The notes beneath the pieces are model-generated. The model was not told where the DNA came from and did not search any database. It saw only the letters and a list, made by a program, of their open reading frames with translations. From Serripes groenlandicus (taxonomy: Eukaryota > Mollusca > Bivalvia > Cardiida > Cardiidae), in assembly GCA_031761405.1 (NCBI GenBank), contig JASEVX010000116.1, positions 310,001 through 374,000 of the forward strand: a stretch of DNA of 64,000 nucleotides, in the 5' to 3' direction. This document shows, piece after piece, positions 56,601 to 64,000 of this stretch (position 1 is the stretch's first letter; each line of letters begins with the position of its first letter). Position numbers and translations under genes: made by a program.

Positions 56601-57632
56601 TGTAAACAAAAATTCTAATCATTCAAGCATGGTTGGTAATTATACAAGTATTTATGGCAGATATTTTGCATTGTATTGCAAGTATCTAGCTTTTATTATT
56701 ATACTTCTGCCTAAGAGAGTCGAAGGGGGTTATTGGAGTCAATCTGTTATAATTAGTCTGTTGCACTGATCTTTTGCACACATTAACCTCATTATGAGTA
56801 GCTGTTCCTGACATATTATTCCTGAGGGTATGTCATTGCGTTACATAGTGAGTTGCTTTTGTTATTCTAACATAAACAATGAATGACTTTAACAAAGCAG
56901 TAATGCGAGGATATTTATCACAGTCAGTGATAGCTCTAGTTATTATTATTTTAATTTAATGATTGCAGAGATGGATGGTATTGTGGAGATCGACCCTTCC
57001 TATTCACCTATCCTGGCTACAACGCGACCGAAGCGAGTGTCTTCAGGTTTGTAATTAATGTCTTTACAGATTTCACATTCAAGGAAATAGACATGTGTGT
57101 CTTTTAATAGTTTCTGCTTGAGATTGTGTATATATAAAGGTCCTGCAAAAATATTGTATTTGCAAATGCCTTTTTAACTTAGCACTTTGGGTTATAGTGA
57201 CATCAAACTTTAAGCCGTTACAATCGCTGTAATATTTGGCCGAGTTACAAAACTTTGATAGTCATAAATAAGCTAATTTGGCAAAATGGGACAGAGATGC
57301 TCTTAATTCTTATATGTGTATATTTTCGTAGATTTAACTGAATACAACTAATTGTATTATTGTTTAGAAAACCTGCATATGAAAAGATGTTATCTTGAAA
57401 AACACGTTTTTCAGGCACGAGGGTCCGTTGGACGGAAAAGGAAATTCAGGAACTGAAACAGTATGCTGAAAAGTACTTAAAAGAAAAGAAAACACCCTCA
57501 AGAAAAGAGTGCCTCACTTTTATCCAGAAGAGCAAAGTATCAGGGGGAGAGTTGCACAGGCGATCTCCAGGTCTTATAGTTAAAAAAATAAGTGCAATGA
57601 ATGTCAAAGCCCGCAGAGGTTCACAAGATTGA
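47578..57632 (+). CDS. PWWP / acidic-repeat / zinc-finger / tyrosine-recombinase-like protein
   Basis: Ten exons join with matching phases into 3828 bases (1275 residues and a stop). The ATG is not seen; residue 1 is the first visible codon. In order: PWWP-like 1-66 (VWLNKLSGLPRGVMWPGKVV); coil and acidic repeats 113-473; C2H2-like finger 591-609 (C591, C594, H604, H609); C2HC-like finger 685-705 (C685, C688, H701, C705); tyrosine-recombinase-like domain from about 930 to 1130 with R951 (RRSGE), K1003, R1076, H1102 (HLGH) and Y1111; SANT/Myb-like C-terminus from about 1204 (RVRWTEKEIQELKQY). The recombinase resembles Crypton transposons and Crypton-derived host genes. Many introns and a chromatin-reader domain suggest a host gene. 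The role is unknown; a DNA- or chromatin-binding nuclear protein is inferred. No terminal repeats of a transposon flank it. Confidence 0.8.
47796..50345 (+). repeat. 77-bp minisatellite in intron 1
   Basis: About 30 or more imperfect units with a ~77-bp period, for example GGGCC at 47951, 48028, 48105, 48182, 48260 and 48337. Each carries GCATTAGGTCATT, CAGTTACAAAGGGCC and the palindrome GGGCCATGGCCC followed by CCTGTTGT. Some units are shortened. Higher-order blocks recur, for example the ACAACAATAAAAAGGTTATA variant at 48369, 48700 and 49095. It fills nearly the whole 2.74-kb intron. Confidence 0.95.
50442..50515 (+). CDS. Exon 2: PWWP second part
   Basis: The acceptor is TTGTCTTTCAG (50441) and the donor GTATGT (50516). 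It encodes (E)LTVKNENVFPLTADELEKY then KDEFQ, matching the PWWP pattern in which an FPL-type strand follows the barrel. Phase 2 in, phase 1 out. Confidence 0.75.
51007..53686 (+). CDS. Exon 3: large exon with repeats, zinc fingers, start of recombinase
   Basis: The acceptor is TTATTGTTTTAG (51006) and the donor GTGAGT (53687). The exon starts (S)ILVRKKRTSTVHQFLHDLN. The GTG at 51015 is internal, so it should not be taken as a start. It holds the 27-residue acidic repeats, a DEDDERDLDYVPDSS-like acidic stretch, both zinc-finger-like motifs and the first part of the recombinase domain, up to RRRSGEIEELL. Reading on past the donor would hit TGA at once, which supports splicing here. Confidence 0.88.
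51147..52230 (+). repeat. 81-bp coding tandem repeat (14 units)
   Basis: The unit is QNVTHVDSDGNVQGNESDQD followed by ENNADNE, 27 residues. Fourteen units are seen; the first and last are degenerate and the eighth is cut to 21 residues. Every change in length is a multiple of three. Net charge is strongly negative. DSDGN and DQDEN recall calcium-loop residues, but no EF-hand helices are present. Confidence 0.95.
53880..53915 (+). mobile_element. Lone 5' end of a family B element
   Basis: TTTTAGCTCACCTGAGCACA followed by AAGTAG matches only the first ~28 bases of family B. The rest is absent. Confidence 0.45.
53995..54118 (+). CDS. Exon 4: recombinase domain
   Basis: The acceptor is TTTGTTTAAG (53994) and the donor GTAATA (54119). 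It encodes (L)METFLRRRRDVDDVEQSLL then GELTTTERYLIKSQELMWIR, then GK. It lies between the box I arginine and the beta-hairpin lysine of the recombinase fold. Confidence 0.8.
54307..54433 (+). CDS. Exon 5: recombinase domain
   Basis: The acceptor is TTCTATTTCAG and the donor GTACAT (54434). It encodes RGKRVPVLIPQDTIEALKYI then VDPEVRTLAGLKKTNKYMFA, then TR. GKRVPVLIP corresponds to the strand carrying the catalytic lysine in tyrosine recombinases (K1003). The tail NKYMFATR matches the usual strand before box II. Confidence 0.8.
54495..54812 (+). mobile_element. Family I fragment in intron
   Basis: AACCAGGAAAAATCTGGTTA is a short hairpin like the start of the element at 46764. It ends with no clear border near ACCAGGTTTTCATTGC. 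Confidence 0.4.
55039..55163 (+). CDS. Exon 6: recombinase box II
   Basis: The acceptor is ATTTACTCTTAAG (55038) and the donor GTTAGT (55164). It encodes (G)DGVISASQCINELGNENA then GDLIHRDRLTSTGYRAYMAT, then IAQ. TSTGYRAYMAT corresponds to the HxxR box; R1076 is kept and Thr replaces the first His, as it does in Crypton-like proteins as I recall them. Confidence 0.82.
55378..55573 (+). CDS. Exon 7: recombinase box III with Tyr nucleophile
   Basis: The acceptor is AATTCTGTTCTTTTCAG (55377) and the donor GTAAAT (55574). It encodes CLGLKDHQIQWLCTHLGHTE then DIHKTHYRFALDGIERIQLG, then KLLLIQDKNLLSKF and more. HLGH and the tyrosine nine residues after its last His are the hallmark of the recombinase active site. 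Confidence 0.85.
55655..55983 (+). mobile_element. Molluscan-type tRNA-derived SINE
   Basis: The B-box-like GGTTCGAATCCCATCT is followed by TTTTCATGTGAGGAAGCCTT, GGTCGATGGTTCTACCAGGG, CTGGTCTTCCTCCACCA, GTCGCCATATGTCTGAAATA, GTCGCGGCGACAGTAAACCC and a poly(A) of about 15. A duplicated piece of the head (55665-55725) precedes it. This body is familiar from many mollusc genomes. Confidence 0.85.
56180..56263 (+). CDS. Exon 8: acidic linker
   Basis: The acceptor is TTTTGGTATTTCAG (56179) and the donor GTACTT (56264). It encodes (D)IISSVDNRNQEVDPDSLEA then DKVDDAEL, an acidic linker after the recombinase domain. Confidence 0.7.
56695..56941 (+). mobile_element. Family F Helitron-like element, short copy in intron
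   Basis: The start TATTATTATACTTCTGCCTA and TCGAAGGGGGTTATTGGAGT is a diverged 5' end. The 3' end TTTATCACAGTCAGTGATAG then CTCTAGTT keeps the hairpin. It stops 27 bp upstream of exon 9. Confidence 0.55.
56969..57046 (+). CDS. Exon 9: linker
   Basis: The acceptor is AATGATTGCAG (56968) and the donor GTTTGT (57047). It encodes (E)MDGIVEIDPSYSPILATTR then PKRVSS, leading into the C-terminal domain. Confidence 0.7.
57415..57632 (+). CDS. Exon 10: SANT/Myb-like C-terminus
   Basis: The acceptor is ACACGTTTTTCAG (57414). The stop TGA is at 57630-57632. It encodes (G)TRVRWTEKEIQELKQYAEK then YLKEKKTPSRKECLTFIQKS, then a basic tail ending RRGSQD. RWTEKEIQEL with KECLTFI resembles the short helical domain at the end of many Crypton-related proteins. 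No polyadenylation signal is obvious before the family D insertion at 57899. Confidence 0.78.
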
Positions 57633-57898
57633 CATTGACTTGTAGGTTGTCTTTGGGAATGTGACTGTTTAGAAGTTGTTTTAATAGTTCTTGCCTTTTC
57701 ACAGACAATGTTTTATTAGTGTTAGTAAGAGCCATTAGTTGTCATTGTTAATTTTTGAAAATCATATTAATTTTATTAGTTTTCAAGATTTTAAAAACAA
57801 GGTTGTCTTTCATTTACTTTGTTTTAGCCAGATTTTTCAAAAAAAAAAAAGAAACTTTTAGATTGGTGAAAACAAACAAGCAGCGTTAAATTTTGCAA

Positions 57899-58386
57899 TT
57901 TTAGCTCGACTATTCGAAAAATAAGGAGACTATTGCACTCGCCCCAGTGTTGGCGTTGGCGTCTGCATTGGTTAAAAGTTTTTTATAAATATTAATATCT
58001 TCTTTACCATCATTCAAACCTATTCACTTCAAACTTGGCATACTTATTGTACATTATCAAATGACCTTGGAGGACAAGTCCCATAACTCTACATCAGATT
58101 TTGACTGAATTATGCCCCTTTTTTGACTGAAAATTTGGTTAAAGTTTTCATGCAATGCCTTTTGTCAAAATCACAGTTGCTATTGCTTTTAAACTTCACA
58201 CACTTACTGGACGTCATCAAATGACCTTCCAGGACAAGTACCATAACTCTACATCAGATCTTAAGAGAATTATGCCCCTTTTTGGACTTAATAAATTACA
58301 CAATATACCTTTTCTTAGACAAAACACCTATTTTACTGACAGGCCTTTGAATAGTCCTGCGTACTGTCTTACGGACAGCTCTTGTT
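57899..58386 (+). mobile_element. Family D element, copy 3
   Basis: The 5' end is TTTTAGCTCGACTATTCGAA. The 3' hairpin CTGTCTTACGGACAG precedes CTCTTGTT. The interior has two related units (TTATGCCCCTTTTTTGACTG and TTATGCCCCTTTTTGGACTT). Confidence 0.75.
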
Positions 58387-58869
58387 AATTATTGTCATTA
58401 CTTGGTCGCACAATGGAACATTTCATATTTGATATGCACATATTTGATATTCCTTACAAGGAGCCCTTTCACTTTGGGTCCTTACTATTGATTTCTTGAT
58501 TATATGAACCCAAAAACATAAGAGATCCTACTTTAATGTGTTTTTTGTATTTAAGCCTTAATTGTCATTTAGCATAAAGGACAAGGATAGAAAAATGTAA
58601 AATGGATGTCAAAACCTTATGCATTAGGATTTTGGGAAAGCAATAGAAAAGGAATAGGCTGTTGATGTCCAAAACTGCAAACCCAGACCAAAATCTTCAG
58701 GGTAAAGAAAAAATGTTAAAACCAAGGATAAAAATGTATTATTAGTGTCATTGTCTTGACAGTGTACATGTATCTCCCTGCAAACACACATTTGGTGAAG
58801 TTTTTAATTTTTTTAGCCATCTATAGCTGATCTATAATGTTGATTTTAATATTTTTAAGATAGATGTCA

Positions 58870-60401
58870 TTTTAGCTCACCAATGCACGAAGTGCAAGGT
58901 GAGCTTTTGTGATCGCTCACCGTCCGTTCACATTTTCCTACAAACGACTTCTCCTCCTACACCAATTAACCAAATTCAAAATAATTTTACAGGAATGTTC
59001 CTTGGGTGGATCTCTTTCAAACTTGTTCAAAAAATTCTATTCCATGCAGAACTTTGGTTGCCATGGCAACAAAAAAGGGGAAATTAACCAAAACTTCTTG
59101 TCTGAAAGTAGAAGGCCCATGGATGCCTTTGATATTTGGTATGTAGCACTATCTAGTGAACCTCTACCAAGATTGTTCAAATTATAGCCCTGGGGTCAAA
59201 AATGACCCCTCCCTGGGGGTCTATTGTTTTACATAGACTCATATAGAGAAAAAAATTAAAAAAACTTCTTTTCTAAAAGTAGAGGCCCCAGGCCTTTGAT
59301 ATTGGGTATGTAGCATCATCTAGTGGACCTCTACCTAGATTGTTCAAATTCTAGCCCTGGGGTCAAAATTTACCCCTCTCCAGGGGTCACTTGTTTTACA
59401 TAGACTCATATAGGGAAAAAACTTAAAATGTCTTCTTGTCTAAAAGATATTTGATATGTAGCATCATCTAGTGGACCTCTACCAAGCTTGTTCAAATTAT
59501 AGCCCTGGGGTCCAAATGACCCCACTCCGGGGGTCACTTGTTTTTCATAGACTCCTATACAGAAAAAACTTTAAAAAATTTCTTGTCTAAAAGTAGAAGG
59601 CCAAGGCCTTTGATATTTGGTATGTAGCATCATTGTGGACCACTACCAAGATTGTTCAAATTATAACCCTGGCTGGGGGTCAATTGTTCTCCATAGACTC
59701 ATAGAGAATTCTTTTTTAAAAATCTTCTTGTCTAAAAAGAAGAGGGACCAACCTTTGATATTTGGTATGTAGCATCATCTAGTGGACCTCTACCAAGATT
59801 GTTCAAATTATAGCCCTGGGGTCCAAATGACCCCACTCCGGGGGTCACTTGTTTTTCATAGACTCCTATACAGAAAAAACTTTAAAAAATTTCTTGTCTA
59901 AAAGTAGAAGGCCAAGGCCTTTGATATTTGGTATGTAGCATCATTGTGGACCACTACCAAGATTGTTCAAATTATAACCCTGGCTGGGGGTCAATTGTTC
60001 TCCATAGACTCATAGAGAATTCTTTTTTAAAAATCTTCTTGTCTAAAAAGAAGAGGGACCAACCTTTGATATTTGGTATGTAGCATCATCTAGTGGACCT
60101 CTACCAAGATTGTTTAAATTATAGCCATGGGTTCAAAAATGACCCCATCCTGGGGGTCCCTTGTTTTTCATTTAGGGGAAAAACTAAAAAAGTAGAGGGG
60201 CCTTGCCTTTGATATTTGGTATGTAGCATCATTTAGTGGACCTCATGCAAGATTGTTCAAATTATAGCCCTGGGGTCAAAAATGACCCTCCTTGGGGGGT
60301 CACTTGTTTTTCATAGACTCATATAGGGGAAAGAACACTGAAAACTTTTTAAATTTGATTAAATCAGGTGAGCGATATAGGACCATCATGGTCCTCTTGT
60401 T
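58870..60401 (+). mobile_element. Family B-like element, GGACC hairpin subtype
   Basis: It begins TTTTAGCTCACCAATGCACG with its pairing GTGCAAGGTGAGC. It ends AGGACCATCATGGTCCT plus CTTGTT. The interior is eight or so units with TTTGATATTTGGTATGTAGC and TGTTCAAATTATAGCCCTGG. Confidence 0.85.
59454..60080 (+). repeat. 311-bp higher-order repeat
   Basis: A two-unit block recurs almost perfectly with a 311-bp period, for example TCCAAATGACCCCACTCCGG at 59511 and 59822. This indicates recent duplication within the element. Confidence 0.85.
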
Positions 60402-61185
60402 TGTATAAGTTTGTTGTTTTTGCTTTAAACATTTTAATTATTCATTTAATGTGATGACTGCTAAGGAAGAGTAGCTATATTTCTCAGCATGGTCATCAAT
60501 ATCACACTTCGGTCCATTCTGTAAATGTTTTGCTTGCCAAACAAGTAGAATGTTGTTTGTTGTTTATGTTTTGAATGTTAAGTAAAATTTACAGTTTTTT
60601 GCAATGACTTTGAAGGGTTGAGCAATCTCTCCTATGAACAGCTCTTTGCTGCTAATTAACATTTAATTTGTTTATTACAGCTCTGACGGCAAATATAATT
60701 CTACTTTTAATTATTTTCAGAATATGTTTTCTGGATTAAAGATGCCATTGAACTTGAAGCATTTATTTTCTCATGCCTTTCTAAATATGAAAATTTAAGT
60801 CGTCGTTATTTCAAAGTGTTATTACGTTCAAATGATACATGAATCATATTTATTTTGTCTCACACAATTTTGGGGATTTTTCGTTTATAAAATATTTGGA
60901 GTATTTGGGATAATTAGCCGTACTATGTTTGGGGAAAATGATCTGAATTTGTATATTTAAAAAGCTGTAATAAATTTAAAAAAAAAATCTCTATAACTAC
61001 CTTTGTATTTGTCCCTTTTTTTACCTAATTCGCCTGACACAGATGGAAAAGCAGTCAGTCCCTTGCATTAAAACCTTGGAATTGGCTGGTTATGGAACCA
61101 GTACAGATTGATCCTGTAAGACTGATGCCTCATTGATCTTGTAGGGTCGGCAAGGGTGTTAAAACCAACAGACCAATTTGTCGAA
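60402..61185. other. No clear feature
   Basis: AT-rich sequence with one AATAAA (60969) followed by an A-run. It could be a remote 3' end of the upstream gene, but nothing ties it to that gene. Confidence 0.4.
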
Positions 61186-61428
61186 GGCCCTTATTCATCA
61201 ATCTCTATATTTTAGACTTAAAAATCTTGATTTTTAAAATTTCAATATCTTCTCAAATAATGAATGAATTTGCACAAAATGAATGCAAAGTAATATTAAC
61301 CTGCTTCAATTTCAATACAACCAATAACACTGATAAATGCATAGATTAAGTAAAATATCACATTTAAAATTTGCATTTCTTGAGTCTGAGTCTAAAATAC
61401 AGACTGAAGAGATTGATGACTTAGGGCC
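61186..61428. mobile_element. Short MITE, GGCCCT termini
   Basis: The inverted ends are GGCCCTTATTCATCAATCTC and, read in reverse complement, GGCCCTAAGTCATCAATCTC. A TTTTAGACT match lies further in. No confident target duplication is seen. Confidence 0.7.
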
Positions 61429-61574
61429 AAGGATCAAGTTTTTAATGGTGTTAAATGCCTGTTCCAACAGTACTTAAGATATTTTACAAACAAACAGTTT
61501 GCCTAACCATTGTTTATGGGAAGTACCAGTACTTTGCACCCAACCTCCTAAAGAAACTGACAACTTTACCACAT

Positions 61575-62069
61575 TTGAGTTGTATTTGATGGAAGGCCCC
61601 TTGTATATTGGTCATTTTTAACTGTTAAGAGGATTTTCTTCTTATGGTTCTTTATTAATACAGACCCCTTGCAAACTGGCCATTAATCACATTTAAGTGG
61701 TCTTTGATTGAATGCCCCTTGTATATTGGCCCTAAGTAACTGTTGTATATTGGCCCTTAGTAACTGTTGAGACTGTTTTCTTTTTAAGGCCCTTTATTAA
61801 AGGCCCTTTGTAAACTGGCCCTTAATCACATTTAAGTGGTCTTTGATTGTAGGCCCCTTGTATATTGGCCCTTAGTAACTGTTGAGACTGTTTTCTTTTT
61901 AAGGCCCTTTATTAAAGGCCCTTTGTAAACTGGCCCTTAATCACATTTAAGTGGTCTTTGATTGTAGGCCCCTTGTATATTGGCCCTAAGTAACTGTTAA
62001 GAGGATTTTCTTTTTAAGGCCCTTTATTAAAGGCCCTTTGTAAACTGGCCCTTAATCACATTTAAGTGG
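61575..62069 (+). repeat. 115-bp tandem array
   Basis: Four units contain ATCACATTTAAGTGGTCTTT at 61686, 61825, 61940 and 62055. The 139-bp spacing of the first pair includes a 24-bp internal duplication (TGTATATTGGCCCT...). Each unit holds AAGGCCCTTTATTAAAGGCC or a variant. Confidence 0.9.
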
Positions 62070-63372
62070 TCCGTCCGTCCGTCCGTCCGTCCGGCGTTAA
62101 CTTTTAGCTTTAAACATCATCTCCTCCTGAACCGCAAGAACAATTTCCACCAAACATCACAGGAATGTTCCTTTGGTGGTCCTCTTTCAAAATTGTTCAA
62201 AGACTTAAATTCCATTGAGAACTTTGGTTGCTGCGGCATCAGAAAGGGGACAAAATGTCCAAACTTTAAAAATCTTCTCCTCCGAATCTGCCTGTCAGAT
62301 TCAAATATAATTTGGTAGAAATGTTCCTTGGGTGATCCTCCATAAAAATTGTTCAAGCCATACTGATTGGTCGAAAAACATGGCAGTCAGGCGGCATCAG
62401 AAAAGGGGCAAAATGACAAAATTTGAAAATTCCATTTTTATGAAAGTGTTTGTCTGATTTTAAGAAAATATAATACGAATCTTACTTTAATGATCCTCTA
62501 TTTAATTTGTTAAAGCCGTTTTGATTGGTTACACAGTCATAGCAACCAGGCGTCATCACAAAAGGGGTAAATTGAACTTTTAGCTACAAATGACAACCAA
62601 CTTCTACCATTCCAATAGACCAATTTCCACAAAACATCACAGGAATGTTCCTTTGGTGGTCCTCTTTCAAATTTGTTCAAAGATTTAAATTCCATTGAGA
62701 ACTTTGGTTGCTGCGGCATCAGAAAGGGGACAAAATGTCCAAACTTTAAAAATCTTCTCCTCCGAATCTGCCTGTCAGATTCAAATATAATTTGGTAGAA
62801 ATGTTTCTTGGGTGACCCTCTATTAAAATTGTTCAAGCCATACTGATTGGTCAAAAAACATGGCAGTCAGGCGGCATCAGAAAAGGGGCAAAATGACAAA
62901 ATTTGAAAATTACATTTTTATGAAAGTGTTTGTCTGATTTTAAGAAAATATAATACGAATCTTACTGTAATGATCCTCTATTTAATTTGTTTAAGCCGTT
63001 TTGATTGGTTACACAACATATCAACCAGGCGTCATCACGAAAGGGGTAAATTGAACTTTTAGCTACAAATGACAACCAACTCCTACCATTCCAATAGAAC
63101 AATTTCCACAAAACATCACAGGAATGTTCCTTTGGTGGTCCTCTTTCAAAATTGTTCAAAGATTTAAATTCTATTGAGAACTTTGGTTGCTGCGGCATCA
63201 GAAAGTGAGAAAAATACCCACATTTTAAAATCCGTTTCTTGAGAAGTGTCCACTCCTTGCAGTTTCATTTGCAATCCTTGATAAAATTTTCCCAGATATT
63301 TGCAGTTAAATATTTGCTACTAATTTACTATCAATTAGGTGATCGATTTAGGGCCATCTTGGCCCTCTTGTT
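62070..63372 (+). mobile_element. Family H Helentron-like element
   Basis: It starts at a (CCGT)n run (62070-62093) that adjoins the 115-bp array. Units of ~420-430 bp include AACATCACAGGAATGTTCCT and GCATCAGAAAGGGGACAAAA. The 3' end is AGGGCCATCTTGGCCCT plus CTTGTT. No 5' hairpin is seen. Confidence 0.7.
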
Positions 63373-63383
63373 TATAACAATTT

Positions 63384-63560
63384 TTAACACTTTCCCCACA
63401 TACATTAAATTTGCATCAGAGGGCTTTAAAAACGTCTAGGCAAAAATATGAAAAATCTCTTTAAATGAAAGTACTTATTTTAATAGCAATTTCTTCTTTT
63501 GCAATTAGGTTTTCAAAAGTCATCTGCTGCAGTTGTGTCAAATTTGGAATGGGTTTAAGT
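63384..63560. mobile_element. Family A MITE, partial
   Basis: It runs from ACACTTTCCCCACATACATT to CATCTGCTGCAGTTGTGTC. The palindrome is half lost. Confidence 0.55.
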
Positions 63561-63596
63561 TTGTTAGTTGATTTGACTAATGTCAATTATCTTTAA

Positions 63597-63821
63597 CCCT
63601 TTCCCTCATATAGACACTTTCTGACGCCTTTGCAGCAGACATCTGTTTGAAAACATAGTGACTAAAGAAGAAATTGCTCAAAACGAGCAATTTCTCCTTT
63701 TGCCACAATGTTTTCCACTTTTAGTCATAGGTTATCCATTCAATTATAGAGATTTTCTATTTTTTGACAAAATATGTTCAAAGTCGTCTGCTGCAGCAGA
63801 ATTGTCGTATGAGGGAAAGGG
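63597..63821. mobile_element. Family A MITE, reference copy (225 bp)
   Basis: TTAA flanks lie at 63593-63596 and 63822-63825. The termini CCCTTTCCCTCATA and TATGAGGGAAAGGG are perfect inverted repeats. The centre AAATTGCTCAAAACGAGCAA is a hairpin. There is no ORF. TTAA duplication and CCC ends are typical of piggyBac-mobilised MITEs. Confidence 0.88.
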
Positions 63822-63837
63822 TTAACAAATAAGTTAA

Positions 63838-64000
63838 ATGTGGTAAGATAGCCAGTTACCTGAGTAGAAAGTTTCGTGGAGTACTGATGAAAGAAAGACA
63901 GGAAACACATGTTGATTGAGCTGACACTCAGTCATATATGTCTTTGTAAACTGATTTTAAAACAAATTCACTATCCGACAGTTCAGTATACACTATATCT
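63838..64000 (+). mobile_element. SINE body fragment
   Basis: CAGTTACCTGAGTAGAAAGT, GTACTGATGAAAGAAAGACA and GGAAACACATGTTGATTGAG follow the SINE body order. The head is missing and the window ends here. Confidence 0.45.

Noticed and set aside
62117..63198. Three related minus-strand open frames (GGSPKEHFYQIIFESDRQIR type)
   Set aside because: They follow the ~425-bp units of element H and vary by indels. No start or domain is seen.

Overview
The window looks like animal nuclear DNA from a lophotrochozoan, most probably a bivalve mollusc. Genes are split into short exons with GT-AG introns and the background is AT-rich. The long introns are packed with non-autonomous mobile elements, including tRNA-derived SINEs whose body resembles a SINE type common in molluscs. 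No bacterial, viral or CRISPR features are seen. Family names come from recognising sequence patterns by eye; no search was run.

Left part (1 to about 31.1 kb, + strand): scattered exons that read as the HEAT-repeat region of the DNA-dependent protein kinase catalytic subunit (PRKDC, DNA-PKcs). Three exons are clean (8074-8169, 11014-11112, 13023-13117). The first (315-522) carries an apparent 4-base contraction that shifts the frame. One expected exon is missing between 11112 and 13023, and a fifth candidate (31055-31112) has an in-frame stop. The copy is decayed, misassembled or a divergent haplotype. The space between the exons is almost all repeats.

Middle part (about 31 to 47 kb): nearly all repeats, with one plausible terminal exon encoding a membrane segment and cytoplasmic tail (38835-39052) and a 200-N assembly gap (47170-47369).

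Right part (47578-57632, + strand): a ten-exon gene whose splice phases join into one 1275-residue reading frame. It encodes a PWWP-like domain, a long acidic region of fourteen 27-residue tandem repeats, two zinc-finger-like motifs, a tyrosine-recombinase (Crypton-like) domain that keeps most catalytic residues, and a SANT/Myb-like C-terminus. Its first visible intron holds a 2.5-kb, 77-bp-period minisatellite. This is the most interesting object in the window.

Repeat landscape: (i) a palindromic MITE family, here A, with TTAA flanks and CCCTTTCCC termini (piggyBac-like); (ii) several families, here B, C, D, E, H and K, that share an architecture: a T-rich 5' end, usually TTTTAG, with a subterminal hairpin, often an array of ~150-180 bp internal repeats, and a 3' hairpin followed by CTTGTT, usually CTCTTGTT. 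They fit Helentron/HINE-type non-autonomous elements and lie almost all in the + orientation. (iii) Helitron-like F elements ending in a hairpin plus CTAGTT; (iv) tRNA-derived SINEs; (v) a hAT-like remnant. B elements have repeatedly inserted into A elements, and one locus shows four levels of nesting (D > hAT-like > B > E).
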